From contig CACYMP010000025.1 of NCBI GenBank assembly GCA_902775565.1, positions 1-32,992 on the forward strand: a DNA stretch of 32,992 nt. Direction: 5' to 3'. This document shows positions 22,416 through 31,023 of the stretch, one piece after another. The translations under genes and the position numbers were made by a program. The stretch's first letter is position 1. Each line of letters starts with the position of its first letter. The notes beneath the pieces are model-generated. The model was not told the DNA's origin, made no database searches, and saw only the letters and a list, made by a program, of their open reading frames with translations. This DNA is from Oscillospiraceae bacterium (lineage in GTDB: Bacteria; Bacillota; Clostridia; Saccharofermentanales; Saccharofermentanaceae).

Positions 22416-23534
22416 TCATTTTTGTGTAAGAATAGCATTTTTTATTTTCTTCGTCAGCGCTTCAACGAGTTTCCAGAAATATGTGCACGCCATGTTAAGG
22501 ACCCACGCGAGCAGCGAGGTGATAGCGAATACGGCCAGATTGACGACAAATGGTGGTGCTCCGACAGAGTGGATCGCAAGAACGATGGGTGAAAAGAACG
22601 TGACAAGGAAGCACGTGTAGATGAGGTATATCTCAAGCGAGATCATTCCCCAGAAGCCTATTACTTTGGCAATGATCCTGCCGGTCTTCGGAAACCTGCG
22701 TTCGATCAGGTCCAGGAGTTTGGCAACCAGGAACGGGAAACTCACGGCAAAAAGGCTGTTGGGAATGACGAGCTTTTCCTGCACGAGCACTATCGAGAAG
22801 TTCCTGAATTTGTACAGATAGAGCAGGAAAAGGCTTAAGGCAAAAACAAGGATCAAAAGGATATAGTGCCACGCCTTAAAGACCACATCCTTCCTGTTTT
22901 GGGCCATGTACCCGAAAAAGATCCCGATAAGGAATACGGGTATTCTGTTGAAAAAACCGTACATATCAACGCGCATGACATTTCTCAGCATCAGGTTCAG
23001 GAGCAGCCAGATGAGCAGCGTTACAGACGTGCACACAAGTTTATTCTTAACCTTTTCGAATACCATGTAATACAGCGGGAAGAAAAGATAGAGTGTGATG
23101 ACCGCGGGAACAAACCAGCAGTACGAGTTGATATCGACAGCAAAGAAATTAAATCCGCTGGCATTGCCTATGAACTTCGCAAGGGTCCACTTCTCAAATA
23201 CGGCGCTTACAACGGCCGCAATGAGAAAAGGCAGATAGACTCTTCTTATGCGTCTGTAGTAGAACACCGGGAGCTTATCCTTCTTTATCGCGTAAGTTAA
23301 GCCCATTCCCGACATCAGAAGGAAGATATCAACTCCGCAGTTGCCAATGAGGGCAATGTAGTTCTCGACATTGCTCATGGCGATGCCAAAGCCGGTCGCA
23401 GGGTTTATTATCGTGTGGATCCAGGTATGGTAGACATGGATCCAGACAGCCGCTATGCCCATGAGGACGGCGCGGTATTTGGATATCAGCAGGAAGCCGT
23501 TCTTTGAGATGTCAGAAGTGTTTTCCGTGCTCAT
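22416..23534 (-). CDS. Acyltransferase-3 family membrane protein
   Basis: A 372-residue membrane protein of the acyltransferase-3 family (OatA/OafB transmembrane type), which moves acyl groups, usually acetyl, onto exported glycans. It has about ten hydrophobic helices. The family's conserved early His is in AVWIHVYHTW (about 34-43) and a conserved GVDIFLLMSGMGL follows near 69-81. The C-terminus is basic (LTKKIKNA). It starts inside the stop codon of the methyltransferase gene (ATGA overlap) and is followed after 12 bp by the PIG-L deacetylase, so acylation and deacetylation genes are paired in one operon. No attached SGNH domain. Confidence 0.88.
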   Translation of the reverse strand: MSTENTSDISKNGFLLISKYRAVLMGIAAVWIHVYHTWIHTIINPATGFGIAMSNVENYIALIGNCGVDIFLLMSGMGLTYAIKKDKLPVFYYRRIRRVYLPFLIAAVVSAVFEKWTLAKFIGNASGFNFFAVDINSYCWFVPAVITLYLFFPLYYMVFEKVKNKLVCTSVTLLIWLLLNLMLRNVMRVDMYGFFNRIPVFLIGIFFGYMAQNRKDVVFKAWHYILLILVFALSLFLLYLYKFRNFSIVLVQEKLVIPNSLFAVSFPFLVAKLLDLIERRFPKTGRIIAKVIGFWGMISLEIYLIYTCFLVTFFSPIVLAIHSVGAPPFVVNLAVFAITSLLAWVLNMACTYFWKLVEALTKKIKNAILTQK

Positions 23535-24376
23535 TTCATCAGTTCCCAGAAAGCGACCGCGCTTGCGGCAGCAACGTTCAGTGAATCGACTCCGTGGTAC
23601 ATCGGGATCATGACGCGGTAATCGCAGGCCGCTATGACTTCCTTGGGAAGTCCCGGGCCCTCCGATCCCATGATGACCGCGAGCTTCTCGTTCGCCCTTA
23701 TCTCATCGTTATCTATGCTCGTCGAATTCTCCGTCAGGGCCATCGCGACGGTCTTGAACCCGTAAGACTGAAGAAGGCGGATCAGGTTAACTCCTTCTGA
23801 CTGCTCAAGCGTCGCCCTCGACCACGGGATCTGGAAGCACGTTCCCATGCTGACCCTCGCGGCGCGCCTGGTGAGCGGATCGACCGAAGCGTGCGTGAGC
23901 AATGCCCCGTCCATTCCGAGAGCCGCTGCCGACCTTATTATCGCGCCCACATTCGTGGGATTAACGACGTCGAAAAGCACCGTGATGCGCCTCTTATCCC
24001 TGCAGAACTCCTCAGCCGGGATCTCGGGCTTTCTCCTTAAGGCCATCCAAAGGCCCCTTACGAGGTTGTAGCCGATGAGGTTGACCACGATCTCGTGCTT
24101 TGCGGTATATACGGGGATGGAATCGAGCTTTTCCTTGCCCCAGAGCTTCTCGATGCATTCGAAAACAGGCCCCGCTTCAGATTCGATCTTCTCGGTCTCG
24201 GCAAGCATCATCAAAGGCTCATATCCGGCCTCTAATGCGCGCAGGATGACATTGCCCGTCTCGGCAAGGAAGATGCCTAATTCGGGCTCAAAGTACGTGC
24301 GGAGCTGCGGCTCCGTTATCCTTGAGAAAACGTCCAGTTCGGGTGCATTAAGATCTGTTATCTCTATCAGGTTCAT
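23531..24376 (-). CDS. SpoU/TrmH-family RNA 2'-O-methyltransferase
   Basis: A 281-residue SPOUT methyltransferase. The N-terminal part (about 1-115) is a substrate-binding domain. The C-terminal knot domain has motif 1 (NPTNVGAIIRSAAALG, about 140-155), motif 2 (IMGSEGPGLP) and motif 3 (IPMYHGVDSLNVAAASAVAFWELMK) complete. Expected to methylate ribose in tRNA or rRNA using S-adenosylmethionine; the exact target is not clear. It overlaps the preceding hydrolase gene and the following acyltransferase gene by 4 bp each (ATGA), with no independent ribosome site, so translation is probably coupled. Confidence 0.92.
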   Translation of the reverse strand: MNLIEITDLNAPELDVFSRITEPQLRTYFEPELGIFLAETGNVILRALEAGYEPLMMLAETEKIESEAGPVFECIEKLWGKEKLDSIPVYTAKHEIVVNLIGYNLVRGLWMALRRKPEIPAEEFCRDKRRITVLFDVVNPTNVGAIIRSAAALGMDGALLTHASVDPLTRRAARVSMGTCFQIPWSRATLEQSEGVNLIRLLQSYGFKTVAMALTENSTSIDNDEIRANEKLAVIMGSEGPGLPKEVIAACDYRVMIPMYHGVDSLNVAAASAVAFWELMK

Positions 24377-25158
24377 AAAGGGTTATAGCAAATGATGTTC
24401 TCGTCAGCCTTGCTGTAGGTCTTGCCTTCTATAAGCTTGAAAGCGTGCTTTTTGGCAACACCTCCGAACCATTCGTAATCTTCGTCACCCTCTGTCTTAC
24501 CGTCGATTATCTCCTGAACGCCCTGCCTGATGCATCTCATGAGCGAGATATCGTCGAACTCCGCCGCGTGACCGTGAAGGATGTAGTCGGCCTTGTCCTC
24601 AAGGAACATTACCCTGTCCAAAGCCTTGGCAAATTCAGGCAGCGGCAGGCATCCGTCGAGCATCATCCAGAGGTAGTGGTTGAGAGAGTCGCCCACGAAA
24701 AGGATCCTCTCTTCTTTCAGGAGCAACAGTATTCCGCCGGGCGTGTGGCCGGGAAGCTCATAGACTTCGAGCGTCTTGCCTCCCAGGTCTATAACGTCGC
24801 CTTCTTTTATCGTCTTGAACGGCGGCATGGCAAAGCCGTGCTGCTCGCATGCGGCCTTGAATTCCGGGACCTCGGCAAACGACTCGGCAAGCGCCAGGTC
24901 TTTAGGGTGGATATATGCCTCATCGAAATACACGTTACCGAAAATGTGATCCGGATGACCGTGCGTGTTGACCAAAATTATAGGCTTATCCGTAAAATTT
25001 CTTACGTAGCTCTTGATATCGGTAAAGCCGTTCATGGTATCTATTACGCACACCTTGTCTTCGCCTTCTATGACATAGCCTGTAGCCAGGTGTCCTTCAT
25101 CTAATACATGAAGCCACGGCTTTAACTTGGTCGGATACAGTTCCGGTTGGTTTTCCAT
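24373..25158 (-). CDS. Metallo-beta-lactamase-fold hydrolase
   Basis: A 261-residue cytoplasmic MBL-fold hydrolase. The zinc-binding motif is NTHGHPDHIFG (HxHxDH) at about residues 63-73. Further metal ligands are the His in LPGHTPGG (about 133-140), the Asp in FVGDSLNH and the His in ILHGHA. This set is typical of glyoxalase II-like and related hydrolases; no lactamase or RNase J features appear. AGGGGA lies about 9 bp before the ATG within a leader hairpin. First gene of a four-gene leftward operon with overlapping or nearly touching genes down to 20322. Confidence 0.92.
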   Translation of the reverse strand: MENQPELYPTKLKPWLHVLDEGHLATGYVIEGEDKVCVIDTMNGFTDIKSYVRNFTDKPIILVNTHGHPDHIFGNVYFDEAYIHPKDLALAESFAEVPEFKAACEQHGFAMPPFKTIKEGDVIDLGGKTLEVYELPGHTPGGILLLLKEERILFVGDSLNHYLWMMLDGCLPLPEFAKALDRVMFLEDKADYILHGHAAEFDDISLMRCIRQGVQEIIDGKTEGDEDYEWFGGVAKKHAFKLIEGKTYSKADENIICYNPL

Positions 25159-25169
25159 AAAAAATAATC

Positions 25170-25193
25170 CCCTGCCTAATGTTTCAGACAGGG
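25170..25193 (-). promoter_or_regulatory. Leader hairpin covering the ribosome binding site of the MBL operon
   Basis: On the minus strand CCCTGTCT (25186-25193) pairs with AGGCAGGG (25170-25177) over 8 bp with one G-T wobble and an 8-base loop. The 3' arm contains most of the Shine-Dalgarno sequence of the MBL-hydrolase gene. The predicted transcript would begin at or within this hairpin. Confidence 0.5.
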
Positions 25194-25195
25194 TA

Positions 25196-25204
25196 ATTAT
25201 ATCA
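25196..25204 (-). promoter_or_regulatory. Extended -10 promoter of the MBL-TrmH-acyltransferase-PIG-L operon
   Basis: The minus strand reads TGATATAAT, an extended -10 with a perfect TATAAT, 37 bp before the ATG at 25158. No clear -35 box is visible. Confidence 0.6.
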
Positions 25205-25226
25205 TGCGTAAGATTAGGTTTTCAGG

Positions 25227-25991
25227 TCAGTCCGGATATGAGAACGATCCGTCCTCTTTTACCGTGAAGTAAGCATAGATGCACGCATTCTGTTCGCCTA
25301 CCGCGAGCCTGTATTCGCCGGGCTTTAATGTGCCGTAGTGCGACAGATCGTATTCCTCGGTCTTTGATCCGCCTGCGGGAAGGATTATACCCTCCAATGT
25401 CCAGACAAATGATTCTATAGCCCTGGCATAGCACCACTTTCCGTTCTTTTGGACTTCGAGCTGGTAGAATCTGCCGTACATGTATTCGCTGTCGCCTTCA
25501 TTGGTGATCTCGAGCTTGCCCTTACCGGTCATCTTTGCCTTCATAAATTCAGGGGCGGGCTTAGTGTCATCTGCGGGGATAAGCACCTCTTCATTGGTGG
25601 CTCTGAATACAATGCTCGCGCCCTTCCTGCCGTCGATCGTGAGAGTCAGTTTGTTATGATACACCTTGGCGATCATGTCCTTTTCCGAATCAACGTAATC
25701 GATCCTGTATTCACCGTTCTCCAAAGACATCGAAGCTCTGTGGTTCTTGCCGTTCTGACGGTATGTGACGTAATATTCGCCCTTGTTCAGCCTGTCTTCG
25801 TCAATGGTGATCATCGGCATTTCATCTTCTTTCATGTCGGCTGCCCTGGTCGTTTTTCCGTCAGCCGAGACCGATTCAAACTTCCAGTTTGAAGTGATCG
25901 CGCTGTGCGTCCCGTCGCCGCAGGCGGCAAAAGAAAATACCGAAATCATTGCTACTGCTGATACCAGGATTTTCGAAAACAACCTGTTCAT
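25227..25991 (-). CDS. Lipoprotein with bacterial Ig-like domain
   Basis: A 254-residue predicted lipoprotein. The start is the ATG at 25991, preceded by GGGGGTGATGAC, and gives MNRLFSKIL followed by the lipobox SFAAC (about residue 24); an in-frame ATG at 26048 would put 19 unrelated residues before the signal peptide. Residues about 30-130 form one beta domain of no known family. From about 145 to 250 there is a Big_14-like immunoglobulin-fold domain (LEITNEGDSEYMYGRFYQLE, then GGSKTEEYDLSHYGTLKPGEYRLAV), common in clostridial lipoproteins. Single gene, divergent from the MscS channel gene. Confidence 0.85.
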   Translation of the reverse strand: MNRLFSKILVSAVAMISVFSFAACGDGTHSAITSNWKFESVSADGKTTRAADMKEDEMPMITIDEDRLNKGEYYVTYRQNGKNHRASMSLENGEYRIDYVDSEKDMIAKVYHNKLTLTIDGRKGASIVFRATNEEVLIPADDTKPAPEFMKAKMTGKGKLEITNEGDSEYMYGRFYQLEVQKNGKWCYARAIESFVWTLEGIILPAGGSKTEEYDLSHYGTLKPGEYRLAVGEQNACIYAYFTVKEDGSFSYPD

Positions 25992-26070
25992 GTCATCACC
26001 CCCGAAATAATGATTTCTATACCTATAATACAGGTTTTCCGGCCTCAATGTTGCAATCTTTACCCTGGTG

Positions 26071-26084
26071 TATAATTGTATAAT
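26071..26084 (+). promoter_or_regulatory. Two consecutive TATAAT boxes before the MscS gene
   Basis: TATAAT occurs at 26071-26076 and again at 26079-26084, 22-35 bp before the ATG. TTGCAA lies 14 bp before the first box and 22 bp before the second, so neither pair has ideal spacing. Confidence 0.4.
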
Positions 26085-26105
26085 CCGAAATCTGCGGAGG
26101 TGCTT

Positions 26106-27065
26106 ATGATAAGTCCTAAGATTCCCAAGATAACCAAACCGAGAACGATCGTTAAATGGGTCGTTATACTTGTTGCATTTATCATTATCTCAAATCCGAC
26201 ACTGATACCTTTTCTGTCACCTGAGACCAAGCAGGCTCTTTCCGAGACATGGAAGAGCATTTTCGGTGACGTGGGACATCTTACCTCTTCACTGACAATC
26301 AACTGGGCGACGCTGTTCCGTGTCATCGCGATCATCCTCCTGATGGTCGTCATCACCAAGATCAGCGCTTACATCATTGAAAAGCTCAAGCCCAAGACCG
26401 GCAAGGGCAAGTCGATCCAGACCCTGATGGCCAGCGCCCTCACCTACATCACCACCATCATCACCATCTTCTGGGTATTGTCTGCCGTTGGCGTTAACGT
26501 CAGCACCCTCGTAGCCGGCGCCGGAATCATCACCCTCGCTATCTCCTTCGGTGCGCAGAGCCTCATCGAAGACGTTGTAACGGGTATCTTCCTTGTTTTC
26601 GAGGATCAGTTCAACGTCGGCGATTATATCGAGGTCGACGGCTTCAGAGGCGTGGTCGATCACATCGGTATCCGCGTTACGACCGTCAAGGGAATGGGCA
26701 GCAACTACAAGATCTTAAACAACTCGAGCATCAAGAACATCCTCAACAGATCACAGACGGCGAGCATCGCGACGACCTCGGTCTCGGTCTCATATAAGGA
26801 AGACGTAAGACACGTCGAACAGGTATTAAATGAGCTGTTCCCGAAGATCCGCGAGATGTATCCCGAAGTGTTCATAGAAGATCCGAAAAACTTAGGCATC
26901 GAGGAATTAGGCGACAGCGGCGTAGTTTTCAAGATCGCCGCGACCATCAACGAAAAAGACCTTTTCACCGCGCCGAGGATCATGAACAGGGAGATCAAGA
27001 TCGCGTTCGATGACGCAGGTATCGAGATCCCGTTCCCTCAGGTAGTAGTCCATCAGGAAGCGTAA
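26106..27065 (+). CDS. MscS-family mechanosensitive channel
   Basis: A 319-residue membrane channel that opens under membrane tension to release osmolytes. The start is the ATG at 26106 with GGAGGTG about 5 bp before it; an in-frame ATG 30 bp upstream overlaps the promoter. Hydrophobic helices lie at about 14-32, 71-93 and 118-142. The pore region follows, with GVNVSTLVAGAGIITLAISFG and then the MscS beta-domain signature (FEDQFNVGDYIEVDGFRGVVDHIGIRVT, about 182-209). The C-terminal alpha-beta domain ends IEIPFPQVVVHQE. Length and order fit the YkuT-like small MscS group. The next gene starts 12 bp after the stop. Confidence 0.94.
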   Translation: MISPKIPKITKPRTIVKWVVILVAFIIISNPTLIPFLSPETKQALSETWKSIFGDVGHLTSSLTINWATLFRVIAIILLMVVITKISAYIIEKLKPKTGKGKSIQTLMASALTYITTIITIFWVLSAVGVNVSTLVAGAGIITLAISFGAQSLIEDVVTGIFLVFEDQFNVGDYIEVDGFRGVVDHIGIRVTTVKGMGSNYKILNNSSIKNILNRSQTASIATTSVSVSYKEDVRHVEQVLNELFPKIREMYPEVFIEDPKNLGIEELGDSGVVFKIAATINEKDLFTAPRIMNREIKIAFDDAGIEIPFPQVVVHQEA

Positions 27066-27077
27066 TATCTGACTGCC

Positions 27078-27968
27078 ATGCCCGAAGAATTTCACGTACC
27101 GGAAGAACTGCATACGCCCAAGGAGGTGTATGTTTCCACGCCTGAATTCTTAGACCGCCCGGTCGGATACGGCACGACCGTCAAAAAGGCCTCGTCAGGC
27201 GGCAAGAGCAGGGCTTCGCAGATCCGCAAGATGATGATGTACCTCGCTGCAATTACGGCAACAATGGGTTCCATGCTCGCACTGTCCGGCAACGGTGAAG
27301 CGACTTTTGACGCAGCAGAATATTTAAAGGACCACCCCGACTGGTACTGCGCCGAAGAAGAGATCTCCTGCCATTTCGGCGGGAACGGCGAAGGATATAT
27401 GTTCGCAACAAAGGACATCGATCCTGACCGGTACTACAGAAGGATGACCTACAAGGCCACGGGGCCGAAGGTCGAAGGCAGCCTCGAGAATTTCTATGCA
27501 GATACGGGTTCTTATAAGGCAGATCAGTGGGAAGTGGTATTTGAGAAAACAAGTTCAGGCGTTCAGGGTGTGATCAAAGACCCTCAGACCGGACAGACGG
27601 CAACGTTTACAGAGCATCTGATGAAGCTCGACGGGAGCACATATGTCGATGACTTTAACGGCATGAGCACGGACGATATCCTTGTGAAATACCGTAATTT
27701 CGATCTGATCGAAGACGGCAATCAGATCATTGACAGCATCACCAGACTTGAGTTTACCAGCAGGACCGAAGGTAAACTCCACATAAACGGCAAGTCCCAA
27801 AGCTTCACTTACAATATCGCGGAAAAGGGCATCAATCCGGTCTTTTATCTCTACTACAAGGGACAGAAATACACGGGCGTGATCCATTACATGCACGGCA
27901 AGCCCGGGATTCATCTTTTCGAGCCCGGACTCAAAGGATTCGGGCCGTTCGAGGCTTCAGAAAGATAA
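27078..27968 (+). CDS. Single-helix membrane protein of unknown function
   Basis: A 296-residue protein that I do not recognise. A polar N-terminus rich in Pro, Glu and Val (MPEEFHVPEELHTPKEVYV) and a basic segment (KKASSGGKSRASQIRK) precede one hydrophobic helix at about 52-70. About 225 residues of mixed beta-type sequence follow (for example FYADTGSYKADQWEVVFEK, FTYNIAEKGINPVFYLYYKG). The arrangement suggests a cytoplasmic tail, one helix and an extracytoplasmic domain. It begins 12 bp after the MscS stop with no good ribosome site of its own, so it probably depends on MscS translation; a functional link is possible. An AT-rich stretch follows. Confidence 0.75.
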   Translation: MPEEFHVPEELHTPKEVYVSTPEFLDRPVGYGTTVKKASSGGKSRASQIRKMMMYLAAITATMGSMLALSGNGEATFDAAEYLKDHPDWYCAEEEISCHFGGNGEGYMFATKDIDPDRYYRRMTYKATGPKVEGSLENFYADTGSYKADQWEVVFEKTSSGVQGVIKDPQTGQTATFTEHLMKLDGSTYVDDFNGMSTDDILVKYRNFDLIEDGNQIIDSITRLEFTSRTEGKLHINGKSQSFTYNIAEKGINPVFYLYYKGQKYTGVIHYMHGKPGIHLFEPGLKGFGPFEASER

Positions 27969-28062
27969 TTAAATAATATTTATATTTTAATAACACTCTC
28001 ATTTTCCATGTGCTAAAATGTTTTTGACAAGTTGGTGCTCGCTGCCTGGAAGGAGCTGACAC

Positions 28063-30315
28063 ATGGATATCACCGCCGATTACCTGAAAGCCAATAAATA
28101 CACGCTCAAATGCATGTGCGTATCTGCGATCGTCATGGTCATCGCATGGACGCTCAATGTCCTGAAGATCTTCATCATAGACCAGAACATCATGAACACC
28201 TCCCTGGCAGGCGTCCTGATCTTCGTCGTTTTCGCCATACTTGTAAAGTTCGTCCTGGGCTTTGAACGTTCCGTATCCAACTACCTGATGCTCTTCTTTT
28301 TCGTCGGCATGATCACCTTCGTCAACATGCTGCTCTCGTACCATGTAACGCTCTTCATGCTCTTCCCGATGGTCTGCGCGATCCTCTACAACAAAACAAG
28401 ATACATCAGATATACGTTCGTACTCGTCTGCGTCGGTTTCTTTGCTTCGGTCCTGATAGGCTACTCGATAGGCCTCTGCGACGCGAACATGTTAGTCCTT
28501 ACAACATCAACGCACGATAAGGAAGCAGCAAGACTCATAGCAGGTGATTTCGAGATCAATTCCAATTACGTGCTCCTGGCGCTCTTCTTCGTACTGCCCA
28601 GGATCATGGCATTCTTCGCCTTCACGTCGGTCATTCAGTACCTCAAGAAGAGTACGCAGGATAAGACCCTCCACGAGCAGGAGAGCCGCCAGATCGCGGA
28701 GACCGAAAGGCTCGCAAACCAGGCAAAGAGCGAGTTCCTTGCCCAGATGTCCCACGAGATAAGAACGCCTATCAACGCGGTCCTCGGCATGAACGAGATG
28801 ATCCTTCACAAGGCAAAGGACAAAGAGATCCTGGATTACTCACACAACATCAAGAGAGCCGGCAAATCGCTCCTCGTCCTCATCAACAGCATCCTAGATT
28901 TCTCCAAGATCGAAGATGGCAAGATGGAGCTGCTTCCCGTCAATTACAATACTTCAGACCTCATTGAGAACTTAAGGATCTCTGTCGTCCAGCGCGCGAA
29001 AGAAAAGGGTCTGAACTTCAACATCCGATCCTCCAAAGACCTTCCATCCGAGCTTTACGGCGATGACCTCAGGATAAGCCAGGTCATAATCAATCTGCTC
29101 ACCAACGCGGTCAAATACACGGACAAAGGCTCGGTCACGCTCGATATCTCGGTCAGTTCCAGAGAAGACGACAAAGTCACTTTGTTCGTGCAGGTAATAG
29201 ACACGGGTATCGGCATCAGGGAAGAAGATCTACCCAAGCTCTTCAATTCGTTTGAGCGTCTGGACGAGAACAAGACCCGCACGATCGAAGGCACGGGCTT
29301 GGGCCTTCCCATCACGACAAAACTGCTCGAGATGATGGGATCCAAGCTCGAGGTAAAGAGCACATACGGCGACGGCTCAAATTTCTATTTCTACCTTACA
29401 CAGAAGGTAATAGACGATACTCCGATGGATAAGGCAGCCGTGAACGTTCAGAGCGAAGAAGCGGACGAAGCATCTTCCGGTGCAGTCTATCCCAACGCCA
29501 GAGTGCTCGTTGTTGACGATAACGACATGAACCTCAAGGTCATCAAGAACCTTCTCGGTCTGTTCAAGATAACTCCAGACGCGGAGGCCTCCGGAAGCGG
29601 CGCGATCTACCGCATGAGAGAGAAAGACTACGATATCGTTTTCATGGATCACATGATGCCCGGAATGGACGGCATCGAGACGCTCAAGAGATTGCGCGAG
29701 GAAGACCTGGTTCCCGATCACACCGTCATGATCGCCCTTACCGCGAACGCGATCGTCGGTGCCAGAAAACTCTATCTGGACGCAACGTTCAACGACTATC
29801 TCTCCAAGCCGGTCGAATTGGACCAGCTCGCGTCAACGCTTAACAAGTATCTGCCCGAGAGTGCCAAGGCTGAACCGTCTGCGCCCGTTGAAGACGGCGA
29901 TGTCCTTGAGTTCGCACCCGAAGAAACAGGCACTGTTTTCAAAGGCACGGCCGGACAGACTGCAGTCGAGAACGCGGCAAAGATCGGCCTCAACACTGAA
30001 GAAGGCTTAAAATATTGCGCTGACGACATCCCGTTCTATATCGACATGCTAAAAGAAGTCGTAACGGAATTCCCGGAGAAATCCAAGACACTGCAGGAAT
30101 GCTACGACAGCTCTGACTGGAAGAACTACCAGATCTATGTTCACGCTCTCAAATCCAACCTCAGATCCGTCGGCGCGACAGAATTATCAGACCTCGCCAA
30201 GACTCTTGAGAAAGCAGCGGAAAGCGAAGATGTTGCTCTCATAAACGAAAAACATGGTATCCTTATCGGGAAGTACAAGAAGCTGGCGGAGGATATAGAA
30301 TCGTCAGTTATCTGA
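28063..30315 (+). CDS. Hybrid histidine kinase with receiver and Hpt domains
   Basis: A 750-residue membrane phosphorelay protein. Residues 1-195 hold about six hydrophobic helices (no recognised sensor family), followed by a coiled linker rich in Glu/Gln. HisKA carries His231 (AQMSHEIRTPINAV); the ATPase domain has the N-box NLLTNAVKYT (about 344-353), the G1 box DTGIGI (380-385) and GTGLGLPI (410-417). The receiver at about 479-598 has Asp529 (DIVFMDHMMPGMDG). A Hpt domain at about 640-750 has His694 (HALKSNLRSVGA). All four phosphotransfer sites are present, so a full His-Asp-His relay can run inside one protein. No output regulator is adjacent. AAGGAG lies 8 bp before the ATG, and an extended -10 (TGCTAAAAT) lies about 50 bp upstream. 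Confidence 0.94.
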   Translation: MDITADYLKANKYTLKCMCVSAIVMVIAWTLNVLKIFIIDQNIMNTSLAGVLIFVVFAILVKFVLGFERSVSNYLMLFFFVGMITFVNMLLSYHVTLFMLFPMVCAILYNKTRYIRYTFVLVCVGFFASVLIGYSIGLCDANMLVLTTSTHDKEAARLIAGDFEINSNYVLLALFFVLPRIMAFFAFTSVIQYLKKSTQDKTLHEQESRQIAETERLANQAKSEFLAQMSHEIRTPINAVLGMNEMILHKAKDKEILDYSHNIKRAGKSLLVLINSILDFSKIEDGKMELLPVNYNTSDLIENLRISVVQRAKEKGLNFNIRSSKDLPSELYGDDLRISQVIINLLTNAVKYTDKGSVTLDISVSSREDDKVTLFVQVIDTGIGIREEDLPKLFNSFERLDENKTRTIEGTGLGLPITTKLLEMMGSKLEVKSTYGDGSNFYFYLTQKVIDDTPMDKAAVNVQSEEADEASSGAVYPNARVLVVDDNDMNLKVIKNLLGLFKITPDAEASGSGAIYRMREKDYDIVFMDHMMPGMDGIETLKRLREEDLVPDHTVMIALTANAIVGARKLYLDATFNDYLSKPVELDQLASTLNKYLPESAKAEPSAPVEDGDVLEFAPEETGTVFKGTAGQTAVENAAKIGLNTEEGLKYCADDIPFYIDMLKEVVTEFPEKSKTLQECYDSSDWKNYQIYVHALKSNLRSVGATELSDLAKTLEKAAESEDVALINEKHGILIGKYKKLAEDIESSVI

Positions 30316-30330
30316 AGGTGAGGTAACCTC

Positions 30331-31023
30331 TTGGAAGAAGCAGGAATCCAGATAAACAAGTGTCCCAACTGCTCCGGCAAAATGGAGCCGTCTTACGACA
30401 GAAATGTAATGGTATGCCCGTACTGCGGGTCAGAATTCACGATGCACGAGTCCGTAAAAAAAGCCATGGAGAACGCGCCGGTCAATAAGGACTGGTTCGT
30501 CTATGAATGGGATTACAAGGCACTTACCGGCAACGCGAAAATGAATCCCACGGTCACTTCTTTCGTACGCACGTTAAACGATTACGAGACATCCGCGCAG
30601 GTCATAGATTACATGAGGACTTACCTCATGGGCTACGGGGAGATCTCCGCTCCCGGCCTTCGCGAAGAGAAGATGAGAGGCATCCTTCCCCGCATCTCCA
30701 CAAGACTCGATCCCGATGAGAAGGTGATCCTCTACGATGACAACGGCCTTTTCGTGCACGGCAAGACCGGCACCGTAATAACAACAAAGCGCACTTTCCT
30801 GATCGAGAAAAAGACCGTTAAGGAGATAATGCACGTTGCAGTGCCCTATCTCTTTTTCGAATATAGTCTGGGACTTCCCGGGATTAAGCTCGGCGAGCAG
30901 TATGCCAACAGCATCGGCATATTCAATTCGCATTTCGATCTTCAGGGAACGGCGGCCGCGCTTATCTGTTTCTTAAGCTTTGAGATCAACAGATCAAGGC
31001 CGAAGATAAAGCTCACAAGCTGA
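30331..31023 (+). CDS. Zinc-ribbon protein with possible PH-like domain
   Basis: A 230-residue cytoplasmic protein of unknown function. The start is a TTG at 30331, preceded by GAGG with 8 bp spacing: the first ATG lies inside the zinc ribbon and would cut its first Cys pair. Residues 11-34 are the ribbon (CPNCSGKMEPSYDRNVMVCPYCGSEF). About 110 residues of helical sequence follow, then at about 135-225 a strand-rich domain (DEKVILYDDNGLFVHGKTG, TVITTKRTFLIEKK) that looks like a bacterial PH-type fold; tentative. It starts 15 bp after the hybrid kinase gene and is likely co-transcribed. Its last 11 bp overlap the end of the convergent larE gene. Confidence 0.75.
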   Translation: MEEAGIQINKCPNCSGKMEPSYDRNVMVCPYCGSEFTMHESVKKAMENAPVNKDWFVYEWDYKALTGNAKMNPTVTSFVRTLNDYETSAQVIDYMRTYLMGYGEISAPGLREEKMRGILPRISTRLDPDEKVILYDDNGLFVHGKTGTVITTKRTFLIEKKTVKEIMHVAVPYLFFEYSLGLPGIKLGEQYANSIGIFNSHFDLQGTAAALICFLSFEINRSRPKIKLTS

